From NCBI RefSeq assembly GCF_003952385.1, contig NZ_CP034444.1, positions 6,771,001-6,835,000 on the forward strand: a DNA stretch of 64,000 bases, given 5' to 3'. Below are positions 31,502 to 40,323 of the stretch, piece after piece. How positions within the stretch are numbered: the first letter of the stretch is position 1; each line of letters begins with the position of its first letter. This stretch comes from Mesorhizobium sp. M1D.F.Ca.ET.043.01.1.1 (GTDB lineage Bacteria > Pseudomonadota > Alphaproteobacteria > Rhizobiales > Rhizobiaceae). Below the pieces are notes generated by a model. That model had not been told where the DNA came from. It worked only from the letters and a program-made list of their open reading frames with translations, and made no database searches. The position numbers and the translations under genes were made by a program.

Positions 31502-32518
31502 ATGATGATGCAGCAGAAAGAACTCAAAAAGGCGATGCAACCACTGCTTGCTATAGCACCAATGATGGATTGGACGGACCGGCACTGCCGGTTCTTCCAC
31601 CGCCGGCTGACGCGCCGGGCGCTGCTCTACACCGAGATGGTCGTGGCCGACGCCGTCATCCATGGCGCACGCGAGCGGCTGCTTGGATTCGACGATGCCG
31701 AGCATCCGGTTGCGCTGCAGCTTGGCGGCTCGGATCCGCGAAAGCTTGCCGAAGCGGCGGTGATCGGCGAGGCGTTCGGCTACGACGAGATCAACCTCAA
31801 TGTCGGCTGCCCGTCCGACCGCGTCCAGTCGGGCACGTTCGGCGCCTGCCTGATGAAGACGCCGGCGCTGGTGGCGGACTGCGTCGCGGCGATGAAGGCG
31901 GCGGTGAGGATTCCGGTCACAGTCAAATGCCGCATCGGCGTCGACGACCAGGACCCCGAGCCTGCGCTCGACACGCTCGCCGACGGCGTGCTGGCGGCGG
32001 GCGCCGATGCGCTCTGGGTGCATGCCCGCAAGGCGTGGCTGGAGGGGCTGAGCCCCAAGGAAAATCGCGAGATCCCGCCGCTCGACTATCCGCGCGTCTA
32101 CCGGCTCAAAGCCAGGAAGCCGAACCAATTCATCGGCATCAATGGCGGCATTCAAGCGCTCGATGAGGTTTCGGAGCATCTCGGCCATGTCGACGGCGCC
32201 ATGCTCGGCCGCGCGGCCTATCACACGCCCGGCATCCTCACCGGGATCGATGCCGCATTCTACGGCGAGGCGCCGGTCGCTTTCGACTACGCGGCGCTCA
32301 TGGATGCAATGGCCGGCTACGCCGCGCGCCATATCGAGAAGGGCGGGCGGCTCGGTCATGTCACGCGCCATATGGTCGGGCTGTTCCACGGCCTTCCCGG
32401 CGCGCGCCGCTACCGGCAGATCCTGTCCACCGACGCCAACAAACCCGGCGCCGGGCCGGAGGTGCTGAAGACGGCGTTCGCGGCAATCGATTTTGCGGCG
32501 GAGGCCGAGGCAGCCTGA
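31502..32518 (+). CDS. dusA: tRNA-dihydrouridine synthase DusA
   Basis: This FMN enzyme reduces uridine in the D-loop of tRNA (U20/U20a in the DusA group). The protein of about 338 residues begins near LLAIAPMMDWTDRHCRFFHR and carries NLNVGCPSDRVQSGTFGACLM with the catalytic cysteine, VKCRIGVDD, VHARKAWLEGLSPKEN and INGGIQ, all typical of DusA. The start is uncertain: ATG codons at 31502, 31505, 31508 and 31535 are all in frame. The last has an AAAAAGG a few bases upstream, and an extended frame to 31355 runs through AT-rich non-coding sequence. Confidence 0.92.
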   Translation: MMMQQKELKKAMQPLLAIAPMMDWTDRHCRFFHRRLTRRALLYTEMVVADAVIHGARERLLGFDDAEHPVALQLGGSDPRKLAEAAVIGEAFGYDEINLNVGCPSDRVQSGTFGACLMKTPALVADCVAAMKAAVRIPVTVKCRIGVDDQDPEPALDTLADGVLAAGADALWVHARKAWLEGLSPKENREIPPLDYPRVYRLKARKPNQFIGINGGIQALDEVSEHLGHVDGAMLGRAAYHTPGILTGIDAAFYGEAPVAFDYAALMDAMAGYAARHIEKGGRLGHVTRHMVGLFHGLPGARRYRQILSTDANKPGAGPEVLKTAFAAIDFAAEAEAA

Positions 32519-32525
32519 GCCGGGT

Positions 32526-33230
32526 TCAATCCCGAAGGATCATGCGGTCGCCGCGCACGTCGAAGCCCGAGAGCGAGCTGATGAAGTTCATGCCGAGCAG
32601 GCTTTGCTCGAGCATGCCGGGCGCCGCGACCATGACCGGCATATCCTTGCGTACGATGCCGCCGATCGCGACCTCGCCGATCCTGACAGTGGCGGCACGC
32701 GCCATGCCGTTGGCGGTCGAGACGTCCACCGTGTAGCTGAGCGTGGCCGGGTTGAAGCCGGCCGCCTGGGCGTCCTCCGCCGTCAGCACCGTGCTGGTAG
32801 CGCCGGTATCGACCACGGTCCGCACCGGCGCGCCGTTGACGAGAATTCGCGCTTCGAAATGGCCATTGTCGGCCTTGTCGAGCGTCACGGTGGCGCGGCC
32901 ATTGTCCACGCCGAGCGCCAGCGGGCTTCCCGGGACAAGGCCGGCCGTCACGCGGCTGGCAACGTCCTGCAGCTCGTAGCGATATTGGTAGCCGGCGATC
33001 AGCGCCAGCACGATTGCCGCCCAGACGCCGAGATTGCGTGCCATGTCGCCGAGCGGCCGGCCCGAGCGGACGAGGCTGGCGCCGATCACCGCTACCAGGA
33101 CACCAACCCAGATCAACCGGCTGAAATCGTGGTTCTCGATGCCGAAGGTGCGGCCGGCGGAATCGTTCATCATCAGCAGGATCACTCCGGCGCCGATCAC
33201 CAGCATGACGATCCAGAACAGGCGGTTCAT
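32526..33230 (-). CDS. Membrane-anchored retropepsin-like aspartic protease (TIGR02281 type)
   Basis: The 234-residue protein has three N-terminal membrane helices (about residues 1-20, 35-55 and 65-85), followed by a single retropepsin-like domain with the active-site motif VVDTGATSTVL and the downstream LLGMNFISSLSGFDV strand. A single copy means it must dimerise to be active. The substrate is unknown. ATG 33230 is preferred because AAGGGG lies about 8 bases upstream. It is convergent with dusA and lies next to the DUF1289 gene. Confidence 0.88.
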   Translation of the reverse strand: MNRLFWIVMLVIGAGVILLMMNDSAGRTFGIENHDFSRLIWVGVLVAVIGASLVRSGRPLGDMARNLGVWAAIVLALIAGYQYRYELQDVASRVTAGLVPGSPLALGVDNGRATVTLDKADNGHFEARILVNGAPVRTVVDTGATSTVLTAEDAQAAGFNPATLSYTVDVSTANGMARAATVRIGEVAIGGIVRKDMPVMVAAPGMLEQSLLGMNFISSLSGFDVRGDRMILRD

Positions 33231-33257
33231 GACCAACCCCTTCTCACGGCCAGCTCT

Positions 33258-33488
33258 TCACAGCATGTCACGCTCGCGCGCCATGCGGGCGCGCCGCGTC
33301 TCGCGCCGTGGCCGGCGTTCGACCGTCTGCAGCCGCGCCGGCAATTCGGCCATGACCGCACGCCGGACTTCCGGCGTCATTGCGATCCAGCCGGCGATCT
33401 CGTCGCGCGTGCGGCCGCACCCGAAACAGAAGCCGGTTTTCATGTCGATCGAGCAGACGAGTATGCAGGGAGACTCGATGGCGGTCAT
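33258..33488 (-). CDS. DUF1289 family small zinc-ribbon-like protein
   Basis: The 76-residue protein has the family pattern [20 protein letters not shown], with four cysteines that could bind a metal, followed by RTRDEIAGW and a basic tail. Function is unknown. It ends 27 bases before the retropepsin-like gene and probably shares its transcript. It is divergent from cobT. Confidence 0.88.
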   Translation of the reverse strand: MTAIESPCILVCSIDMKTGFCFGCGRTRDEIAGWIAMTPEVRRAVMAELPARLQTVERRPRRETRRARMARERDML

Positions 33489-33652
33489 GCTGTTCTCTTG
33501 CCTTCACCCCACATGGTGCAACCGCAAAGCCAATGCAAGCCCTCCGCAATGCGCCGCCGACCGGCGCTTTCGCGGCATCGCCGGGGCGGTTGTGCCGGAC
33601 GGTGAAGGCGGCTATGCCGCTGCCTGTTCCCCGCAAAGAGACAGCATCCGAC

Positions 33653-34648
33653 ATGACCGCAAAGCCTTTCGATGATTTCCGCACCCTCCTGGCGACGCTG
33701 CCGCCGGCGGATGCTGCCGCCGACGCCCGCGTCCGCGCGCTGTTTGCCAGGGCCGACAAGCCGAAAGCCTCGCTGGGCCGGATCGAGGACATCGCGGCCT
33801 GGCTCGCCGCGTGGAGCGGGCGCGCGCCGCCGGCCGTCAACCGGCCGCTGGTGGCGATCTTCGCCGGCAATCACGGCGCTGTGAGGCACGCCATCTCGCC
33901 GCGGCCGGTTTCGGCGACCGCCAATGCCGTTGAACTCTGCGCTGCCGGAGGTGCGGCGATCAACCAGATCTGCATCGCCTACGATCTCGGCCTGAAGGTC
34001 TTCGACCTGGCGCTGGACATTCCGACCGGCGACATCACGCAAGAAGCGGCGCTCGACGAGCGCGGCTGCGCCGCGACCATGGCCTTCGGCATGGAAGCGG
34101 TCGCCGGCGGCGCCGACCTTCTTTGCCTTGGCGATCTCGGTGTCGGCAATTCGACTATTGCGGCCGCGCTCAGCGCGGCGCTGTTCGGCGGCAAGGGCGC
34201 CGGCTGGGTCGGACCGGGATCGGGGGCCGATGCGGCGATGATGGCGCGCAAGGCGGAAACGGTCGATCGGGCGCTGGCCTTCCACGGCGCCGGCCTCGGT
34301 GACCCGCTCGAGGCGTTGCGCCGGGTCGGCGGCCGCGAGTTCGCGGCGATCTGCGGCGCCGTCCTCGCCGCGCGCATGCAGAAGATCCCGGTGCTTCTCG
34401 ACGGCTTCGTGGCGACGGCTGCCGCCGCGGTTCTGCACAAAGCCAATCCTTCCGCCATCGACCATTGCCTGCTTGCCAGCCTGTCGCCGGAGCCCGGTCA
34501 TGCCAAGGTCGCCGAACGGCTTGGGCTGGAGCCACTGCTCGATCTCGGTGTCGGTCACGGCGAAGGGGTGGGGGCCGGGCTGGCGGCCGGGCTGGTCAAG
34601 GCGGCGGCGCTCACCAGTTCGGGCATGGCGGCGGCGGTGCGGCCCTAA
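33653..34648 (+). CDS. cobT: Nicotinate-nucleotide--dimethylbenzimidazole phosphoribosyltransferase
   Basis: CobT makes alpha-ribazole phosphate, the lower-ligand precursor of cobalamin. From ATG 33653 it has 331 residues, with AIFAGNHGAV, LGVGNSTIAAALSAALFGG and the catalytic glutamate in LGVGHGEGVGAGLA. In-frame sequence continues upstream to 33380, but it overlaps the divergent DUF1289 gene. The usual partner cobS is not in the window. I found no cobalamin-riboswitch-like sequence upstream. Confidence 0.94.
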   Translation: MTAKPFDDFRTLLATLPPADAAADARVRALFARADKPKASLGRIEDIAAWLAAWSGRAPPAVNRPLVAIFAGNHGAVRHAISPRPVSATANAVELCAAGGAAINQICIAYDLGLKVFDLALDIPTGDITQEAALDERGCAATMAFGMEAVAGGADLLCLGDLGVGNSTIAAALSAALFGGKGAGWVGPGSGADAAMMARKAETVDRALAFHGAGLGDPLEALRRVGGREFAAICGAVLAARMQKIPVLLDGFVATAAAAVLHKANPSAIDHCLLASLSPEPGHAKVAERLGLEPLLDLGVGHGEGVGAGLAAGLVKAAALTSSGMAAAVRP

Positions 34649-34663
34649 CAGCGTCCCGGGGCT

Positions 34664-34766
34664 AGAGCGTTTCAGCGATTCATAGAATCGCCGAACCGCT
34701 CTAAGTATTTGTTTTTACGCAATTCCGGCCGGAAAATCGCTACAAGTTTTTCCTGGAATTGCTCTA
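34664..34766. repeat. Interspersed repeat, family A, copy 1
   Basis: This element of about 100 bases starts AGAGCGTTTCAG and ends TTCCTGGAATTGCTCTA. Its last bases are the TAG stop of the histidine kinase on the minus strand. The second half (CCGGCCGGAAAATCGCTAC through CCTGGAATTGCTC) matches the element at 41990-42065. It lies between convergent genes. Confidence 0.85.
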
Positions 34767-36284
34767 ACGCCGGCGCGCGGCGACGGCCTTGGTCGGCAGT
34801 GCGGGCAGTTCCTCCATCACCCGGCTCAGCGGGAAGATGGCGATGGCCTCGGTGCCTTCGCGCAGCTTGGAGTGAAGCTCGAACTCGCCGCCATGCATGT
34901 CGAGCAGGCCCTGCACGATCGGCAGGCCGAGGCCGGTCCCCTGTTCGGCGCTCTTGATGGCGATCGAGCCCTGGCCGAAGGCGGAAAGCACCACCGGGAT
35001 TTCTTCCTCCGGAATGCCGGGCCCGTTGTCCTTGACGGAGATGTACTGGCCGCCGCCCGCCGTCCAGCCGACGCGCACGCGCACTTCTCCGCCCGACGGC
35101 GTGAACTTGATCGCGTTGGACAACAGGTTGAGCGCGATCTGCCGGATGGCCCGCTCGTCGCCAAACAGGCGCGGCAAGGTGGTCTCGAACTCCTGGCTGA
35201 TGCGGATGTCCTTGTTGCGGGCTCTCAGCTCCATCATGTGGCAGCAGTCCTCGACGACCGTCACCAACGCCATCGGCTCTTCATTGAGCTGGTATCGGCC
35301 GGCCTCGATGCGCGACAGGTCGAGGATCTCGTTGATCAGGTCGAGCAGGTGCTGGCCGGATTCGTGCACGTCGTGCGCGTAGTCGCGATAGGTCGGGTTG
35401 TTCATCGGCCCGAGCACTTCATTGGCCATCACTTCGGAGAAGCCGAGGATGGCGTTGAGGGGCGTGCGGAGCTCATGGCTCATCGAGGCGAGGAAGCGCG
35501 ACTTCGCCAGATTGGCGTCCTCGGCGCGCCGCCTTGCCTCGTCGGACATCGACTTCGCCGTCTCCACCTCGGCGATCAGCGCGTCCTTCTCGGAGCGGAA
35601 GGAGAGGATCATCCACGAGGCCTGGTTGAGATGACGCGCTACGTAGCCGAAGAAGGGCAGGGCGACGACGAGCAGCGCCGCCATGATCGCTTCGATCGGC
35701 ATCCACAAGCGCAGGACCGCATAAGCATAGACCGCCACGGGTACGGCGAAGGTCGCGAGCAGGGCACCGCCGAGCGACGACGCCATGACCGCGGTCGTCG
35801 CCATGGCGACCAGGAGCACCACGGCCTTGACGATATGGAACTGATCCACCTGGCATGTCTCGCAGCCCAGCCATGCGAACCAGGCCCAGCCGAGGCCGCA
35901 AAGCGCATGGCCGATCAGGAAATCGCGGCGCGTCTGCACCGGGTCGAGCTCGGCCGCTTCCGTGCGCTCGACACGCCGCGCCATGAAGGCGACGATGGTG
36001 TAGCAAAGCAGCGTGAAGAGAGCCCAGACGGCGACCTGATTACCAAGGCCAGCGAAGCGGCCGATGGCTGCCACCGAAAGCGCAAGCAGAGGAATCGCCG
36101 CCGCGCTGACCACCATGGCGCGCGCATGGAGCTTGAGCAGCTCGCGGTCGAAATCAAGATTGCCGGCCTGCTGCGAGAGGCGGTCACGCGTCCTGCGCAC
36201 CGCGCGCGCCACATCGCTGTTGCGATGCGGTTTCCTGCGGTCCACAATGAATTTGTCCGCTGTGTCCGAGCGTAGCAAAGGCAT
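34764..36284 (-). CDS. Membrane histidine kinase of PleC/DivJ type
   Basis: The 506-residue protein has an N-terminal cytoplasmic stretch, about six membrane helices (residues 55-215), a short coiled coil, the phosphoacceptor histidine H270 in SMSHELRTPLNAILGFSEVM, and an ATPase domain with NLLSNAIKF (N box), DNGPGIP (G1) and GTGLGLPIV (G2). The H-box wording, especially LNAILGFSEVM, is typical of the PleC/DivJ/PdhS cell-cycle kinase group of alphaproteobacteria, so it may act on DivK/PleD-like regulators. There is no adjacent response regulator. The stop codon is given by repeat family A. Confidence 0.9.
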   Translation of the reverse strand: MPLLRSDTADKFIVDRRKPHRNSDVARAVRRTRDRLSQQAGNLDFDRELLKLHARAMVVSAAAIPLLALSVAAIGRFAGLGNQVAVWALFTLLCYTIVAFMARRVERTEAAELDPVQTRRDFLIGHALCGLGWAWFAWLGCETCQVDQFHIVKAVVLLVAMATTAVMASSLGGALLATFAVPVAVYAYAVLRLWMPIEAIMAALLVVALPFFGYVARHLNQASWMILSFRSEKDALIAEVETAKSMSDEARRRAEDANLAKSRFLASMSHELRTPLNAILGFSEVMANEVLGPMNNPTYRDYAHDVHESGQHLLDLINEILDLSRIEAGRYQLNEEPMALVTVVEDCCHMMELRARNKDIRISQEFETTLPRLFGDERAIRQIALNLLSNAIKFTPSGGEVRVRVGWTAGGGQYISVKDNGPGIPEEEIPVVLSAFGQGSIAIKSAEQGTGLGLPIVQGLLDMHGGEFELHSKLREGTEAIAIFPLSRVMEELPALPTKAVAARRR

Positions 36285-36359
36285 GCAAGTTCAATTTCCG
36301 CGCGCAGCGATTTTCAGTTCGTTAAGCTACGTTCGAATGATTAAGAGACTGTTTGCCAT

Positions 36360-36983
36360 ATGAGCCGTTCCTGGTCGCGAGGACCGCGCCGACGATATGT
36401 TGCGCGGCCTCCGCGAAGCCTTTGGCGCAGGCTGCTGGATTACGGGCTGACGGTGGTCCTGCTTGGCCTGTTCATCCTGGTGGCGGCGCGGCTCGACCGT
36501 TTCGAGACGCGCAAGGAGCAAGGCACGGCCATCGTCAATGACGGCGATTCGATCACGCTCGGTGCCGAGCGCATCCGCATGCGCGGCATCGACGCTCCGG
36601 AATACGTGCAGACATGCCGCAAGGATGAGACCGACTATCCTTGCGGCAAGCTCGCGCGGCAGTCGCTGGTGCGGCTGATCGCCGGCAGGCCGGTTTCCTG
36701 CAGCGGCTGGCAGCGCGACCGCTATGGACGGCTGCTCGGCGACTGCAGGGCGGGCGACACGGACCTCAACCGTGCGCAAGTGCAGGCGGGATGGGCCGTC
36801 GCCTTTGGCGACTTCGAAACCGAGGAGGCAGTCGCCAGAGCCGCCAAAGCGGGCATCTGGGCCGGCTCCTTCGACGAGCCGCAGGACTGGCGCGACAGCC
36901 ATCACGATCAGCCGGTCGAGCGGAGGCACGGCAGGCTGGCTTGGCTCGGCGATGCGCTGCGCGAGTTCTTTCGCTTCCGATGA
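36360..36983 (+). CDS. Membrane-anchored thermonuclease (SNase-like) family protein
   Basis: The 207-residue protein has a basic N-terminus, one membrane helix (about residues 28-43) and a staphylococcal-nuclease-type OB fold with NDGDSITLGAERIRMRGIDAPE, WQRDRYGRLLGDC and QAGWAVAF. These include the aspartate and arginine positions expected for a Ca-dependent nuclease. The catalytic domain is probably periplasmic. The next 220 bases are almost entirely interspersed repeats. Confidence 0.88.
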   Translation: MSRSWSRGPRRRYVARPPRSLWRRLLDYGLTVVLLGLFILVAARLDRFETRKEQGTAIVNDGDSITLGAERIRMRGIDAPEYVQTCRKDETDYPCGKLARQSLVRLIAGRPVSCSGWQRDRYGRLLGDCRAGDTDLNRAQVQAGWAVAFGDFETEEAVARAAKAGIWAGSFDEPQDWRDSHHDQPVERRHGRLAWLGDALREFFRFR

Positions 36984-37011
36984 TGCCGCTTCCGGCGATG
37001 CTCTGTTCGAT

Positions 37012-37056
37012 GCATGTCGTCTCCCCAAAACCGCTGCGCAGTTTTGGGCGACATTC
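37012..37056. repeat. GCATGTCG...CGACAT palindromic repeat, second copy
   Basis: GCATGTCG and inner CCCAAAAC pair with GTTTTGGG and CGACAT around a short centre. It resembles the element at 19372-19415 and is followed at once by family B. Confidence 0.75.
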
Positions 37057-37069
37057 ATTGAAGCGCGCC

Positions 37070-37177
37070 TTAAAGCAGGTCGCGTGAAAAAAGTTTCACG
37101 CGACCTGCGTTAAGCCTTTGATTTCAAGCATGTCTTTGTCCCCGAAACCGGTCCCACTTTCGGGAGACATGCTTTAA
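37070..37177. repeat. Interspersed repeat, family B, copy 1
   Basis: A two-hairpin element of about 108 bases. GCAGGTCGCGTGAAA/TTTCACGCGACCTGC is a perfect 15-bp stem (37075-37108), then comes a linker with ATTTCAAGCATGTC, then a CCCGAAA/TTTCGGG hairpin ending AGACATGCTTTAA. Its reverse complement matches 54174-54280 over nearly the whole length. It fills the gap before the GST gene. Confidence 0.88.
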
Positions 37178-37204
37178 GATCGGGATGGAAGATCGGAGAA
37201 TGGA

Positions 37205-37816
37205 ATGAAGCTGTTCGATGGCGGCCGCGCGCCGAACCCTAGGCGGGTGCGGGTTTTCCTGGCGGAAAAGGGACTGACCGTTCCGCTGGTGCCCGTCGAC
37301 ATGGGAGCGCTGGAGCATCGCGAGCAGCCCGTGGCATCGCGCAATCCGCTGCGGCGGCTGCCGGTGCTGGAGATCGATGACGGCACCATCATCACCGAAT
37401 CCATAGCCATCTGCCGCTACTTCGAGGAACTGCATCCGGAACCCGCCTTGTTCGGGAGGGGAGCGCTAGGCAAGGCCAAGGTCGAGATGTGGCAAAGGCG
37501 CATGGAGCTCAATCTCATGAGCAGCGTCGCCGCCGCCTTCCGTCACATCCATCCGGCGATGAAGGACTGGGAAGTGCCGCAGATTCCAGAATGGGGCGAG
37601 GCCAACAAGCCCAAGGCCATCGAGTTCCTGCATATTCTCGATCGCGAGCTGGCAGACAGGGAATTCGCTGCCGGCGATGCCTATTCGGTCGCCGACATCA
37701 CCGGGATGATCGCCATCGATTTCATGAAGCCGGCGCGCATCAAGGTGCCCGAGGAGTGCACGAACGTGCTGCGCTGGCACGCGGCGCTCTCCAGCCGGCC
37801 GAGCGCTACCGCCTGA
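37205..37816 (+). CDS. Glutathione S-transferase family protein
   Basis: The 203-residue protein has an N-terminal thioredoxin-like domain (MKLFDGGRAPNPRRVRVFL, with LPVLEIDDGTIITESIAICRY giving the cis-proline and the Glu-Ser glutathione contacts) and a C-terminal helical domain with the SVADITGMIAIDF capping motif. It probably conjugates or reduces small electrophiles; the substrate is unknown. GGAG lies 8 bases upstream of the start. It is followed after 10 bases by a UDG-like gene, probably in one operon. Confidence 0.9.
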   Translation: MKLFDGGRAPNPRRVRVFLAEKGLTVPLVPVDMGALEHREQPVASRNPLRRLPVLEIDDGTIITESIAICRYFEELHPEPALFGRGALGKAKVEMWQRRMELNLMSSVAAAFRHIHPAMKDWEVPQIPEWGEANKPKAIEFLHILDRELADREFAAGDAYSVADITGMIAIDFMKPARIKVPEECTNVLRWHAALSSRPSATA

Positions 37817-37826
37817 GGCCTGGCTG

Positions 37827-38462
37827 TTGGACAACCCGGCGGACATCAGCGAAGCGCTGGAGAGCCTGACGGCGAGAGTGCGAGCCTGCCGCATCTGCGT
37901 CGAGCACCCGCGCGGCCGGCCCTTGCCGCATGAGCCGCGCCCGGTGCTGAGGCCCTCTTCGAAAGCCCGGATCCTGCTCGCCAGCCAGGCGCCGGGCACC
38001 AAGGTCCACATATCGGGCATGCCGTTCACCGATGCTTCAGGGGATCGCCTGCGGAACTGGCTCGGCGTCAGCAGCGAGGAGTTCTACGACACAAAAAAAT
38101 TCGCCATCGTGCCGATGGGCTTCTGCTTTCCGGGCCAGGACGCCAAGGGCGCCGACCTGCCGCCGCGCCGCGAATGCGCGCCGGCCTGGCGCGCTGATCT
38201 CATGGCGCTGATGCCCCAGATCGACCTGGTGCTGACCATCGGCGGTTACGCGCAGACCTGGCACATGGGCATGGCGCGCGGGCCTTCGCTGACGGAAACG
38301 GTCAAGAACTGGCGCACGATCTGGGATGCGGCGGCCAGCATAAAAGTACTGCCGCTGCCGCATCCGTCGTGGCGAAACACAGGGTGGCTGAGGAAGAATC
38401 CGTGGTTTGAAATGGATTTGCTGCCTTTCCTGCGGTCGGAAATCCGCTATCGCATCGGCTAA
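37827..38462 (+). CDS. Uracil-DNA glycosylase-like family protein
   Basis: The 211-residue protein starts at TTG 37827. It shows the water-activating loop region LLASQAPGTKVHISGMPF followed by TDASGDRLRNWLG, and the late motif LPLPHPSWRN, resembling families 4/5 of uracil-DNA glycosylase. Four cysteines (two in CRIC near the N-terminus, one in GFCFPG, one in RRECAP) could hold an iron-sulfur cluster as in family 4, which is inference. It may remove uracil or another damaged base. It is co-directional with the GST gene upstream. Confidence 0.83.
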   Translation: MDNPADISEALESLTARVRACRICVEHPRGRPLPHEPRPVLRPSSKARILLASQAPGTKVHISGMPFTDASGDRLRNWLGVSSEEFYDTKKFAIVPMGFCFPGQDAKGADLPPRRECAPAWRADLMALMPQIDLVLTIGGYAQTWHMGMARGPSLTETVKNWRTIWDAAASIKVLPLPHPSWRNTGWLRKNPWFEMDLLPFLRSEIRYRIG

Positions 38463-38571
38463 GCATTCGGCAAGATATCGCTCGCTTTTGCCGCCATTGG
38501 CAGAATTTCTTTCTTGTGAATGGCCCCCATAAAAGGGATTATAGCGAAACTATTCCCCTGGAGTTCTCCCG

Positions 38572-39063
38572 ATGGACCGCCTTGACCGAAAAATTCTCCG
38601 CCTCCTGCAGGAGGACGCGACGCTTGCGGTCGCCGATGTCGCCAAGAAAGTCGGCCTGTCGACCACGCCGTGCTGGCGGCGCATCCAGAAGCTGGAGGAA
38701 GAGGGCGTCATCAAGCGGCGCGTAGCCATTCTCGACCACGAGAAGGTCAATGTGCGCGTCACCGTCTTCGTGTCGATCCGCACCAATTCGCACAGCCATG
38801 AATGGCTGCGGCGCTTCTCCGAGGTCATCCAGGAGTTTCCGGAAGTGGTCGAGTTCTACCGCATGAGCGGCGACGTCGACTATCTGCTGCGCGTCGTGGT
38901 GCCCGACATTGCCGCTTACGACGCCTTCTACAAGCGGCTGATCGCCAAGATCGAGATCCGCGACGTGTCGTCGTCCTTCGCCATGGAGCAGATCAAGTAC
39001 ACGACCGAAATTCCGCTCGACTACATGATCCTCGACAAGGAGTCGGGCGCCAACGCAGCGTGA
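38572..39063 (+). CDS. Lrp/AsnC-family transcriptional regulator
   Basis: The 163-residue protein has an N-terminal helix-turn-helix (MDRLDRKILRLLQEDATLAV with the recognition helix around LSTTPCWRRIQKL) and a C-terminal RAM domain (EWLRRFSEVIQEFPEV, YRMSGDVDYLLRVVVPD) that binds amino acids and drives oligomerisation. The target is not evident from the neighbours. The 110 bases upstream likely hold its promoter. Wording of the HTH and RAM parts is typical of rhizobial Lrp-like regulators. Confidence 0.92.
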   Translation: MDRLDRKILRLLQEDATLAVADVAKKVGLSTTPCWRRIQKLEEEGVIKRRVAILDHEKVNVRVTVFVSIRTNSHSHEWLRRFSEVIQEFPEVVEFYRMSGDVDYLLRVVVPDIAAYDAFYKRLIAKIEIRDVSSSFAMEQIKYTTEIPLDYMILDKESGANAA

Positions 39064-39108
39064 GCATCTGGCGTGCGTCGCTTCCCGCTATGCGCGAAGC
39101 GGCGAGAC

Positions 39109-39681
39109 TTAATTCTTCTTTTTGTTGAGGAAATTCCACGGCGAGTTGACCGGGAGCGTGACCGTATCGGGCACCGAGTCGACGTTCGCCACCTCGGCCT
39201 TGCGCACGGTGTAGCCGGACTGGACGATCAGGACACCGTCGAGGATGAAGAGCTGGCTTTTCTCCATGCCCGGCTTCAGCACGCCGGTCACCGAAACCGG
39301 CTCATAGGCCTCAGACATCTTGTAGGGGTGCGCGGGCGTCACCAGAACGATCTGGTTGGGCGGCGGCGTCGGCATGTGGCTGCAGGCGCCCGTCCACGGC
39401 ACCAGCAGGAATTGATAGACAAGGTCTCCGTCGCGATCGACCGGCAATGCATAGCCGGCTAATTGGATCGTCTTGTCCTGCAGGCTGAGCGACAAGGTCT
39501 CGCCGTGATCGGGCAATTTTGCCGCGATCATCGGCAGGTTTGCGTTCTCGGCTGTCGCCTGCGCAGCGGGCCGCAGATCTTTCCAGAAGATATGCGCCAC
39601 GTCGGCCGCAGCATCGGCACCCGCGGGGGTGAGCGCAAGCACGGCCGCCAGCGTCACGAGTGATTTGAAACGTCTGCTCAT
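39109..39681 (-). CDS. DUF3299 secreted protein
   Basis: The 190-residue protein has a signal peptide (MSRRFKSLVTLAAVLALTPA, cleavage near GADA) and a DUF3299 domain with IQLAGYALPVDRDGD and LVPWTGACSHMPTPPPNQIV. The conserved cysteine-histidine pair in ACSH suggests metal or heme binding, but function is unknown; relatives often lie beside ABC exporters. It is convergent with the Lrp gene. Confidence 0.85.
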   Translation of the reverse strand: MSRRFKSLVTLAAVLALTPAGADAAADVAHIFWKDLRPAAQATAENANLPMIAAKLPDHGETLSLSLQDKTIQLAGYALPVDRDGDLVYQFLLVPWTGACSHMPTPPPNQIVLVTPAHPYKMSEAYEPVSVTGVLKPGMEKSQLFILDGVLIVQSGYTVRKAEVANVDSVPDTVTLPVNSPWNFLNKKKN

Positions 39682-39744
39682 GGTCGCTCCATCCTCCGCC
39701 AGTCCATTTTCGGAATCGAGTAAAAGCGTCGTGACTGTTCCAGT

Positions 39745-40323
39745 TCAACGTTCCAGCCGCATCACATGCCGGCGCGTGCCGGCTGTGCCAATCTCCCGAA
39801 AACCCCGCGCGACGAACATGTCGCGAAAACCCATGAAGCGGTAGCTCGGTGCAGCCTCGTCGACCGGATAGGCCTCGATCACGCGCGCGCCCTTGGCGAA
39901 GGTATGCTTGACGGCTGCGTCCAGCAAGGCCGAAGCCAAGCCGCCGCCGCGCAGAGCCCTTGGGACATAGAAGCAGACGATCGACCAGACGCCCATTTCG
40001 CTGTCGTCCTGCTGCTTGGAAAGCTTGCGATAGGTCTCGCGCGGCGCGACCGAGCACCAGCCGACTGTTCTGCCGTCGATCTCCGCGACGATGCCGACCG
40101 GCGTGCCTCGATCGATCAGCGCCATCATCATGCGCTTCTTCTCGTCGTTTTGAATGTGCTCGCGGCTAGAGTGGCGCCAGGCCATGCACCAGCAATATTT
40201 CGGAGCGCCCGGCTGCTCGAACAAGTCCTCGAAACGGCCGCGCGTTTCCCGCGTCACCTCGATGAAGCGGATACGGCCGGGATCAAGCCTCTCCGGCGGC
40301 GAGTCGCTCGAGCTGTTTGGCAT
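39745..40323 (-). CDS. GNAT-family N-acetyltransferase
   Basis: The 192-residue protein carries the acetyl-CoA loop as YVPRALRGGGLASALLDAAV, preceded by the strand VWSIVCFYVP. An N-terminal WCMAWRHSS stretch is common in small GNAT proteins of this subgroup. The substrate is unknown. It overlaps the AlkD-like gene by 41 bases, so the two are probably translationally coupled. Confidence 0.85.
   Translation of the reverse strand: MPNSSSDSPPERLDPGRIRFIEVTRETRGRFEDLFEQPGAPKYCWCMAWRHSSREHIQNDEKKRMMMALIDRGTPVGIVAEIDGRTVGWCSVAPRETYRKLSKQQDDSEMGVWSIVCFYVPRALRGGGLASALLDAAVKHTFAKGARVIEAYPVDEAAPSYRFMGFRDMFVARGFREIGTAGTRRHVMRLER

Noticed and set aside
33489..33652. Cobalamin riboswitch before cobT
   Set aside because: I could not find the conserved B12-box-like core; the gap is short and overlaps possible coding sequence.
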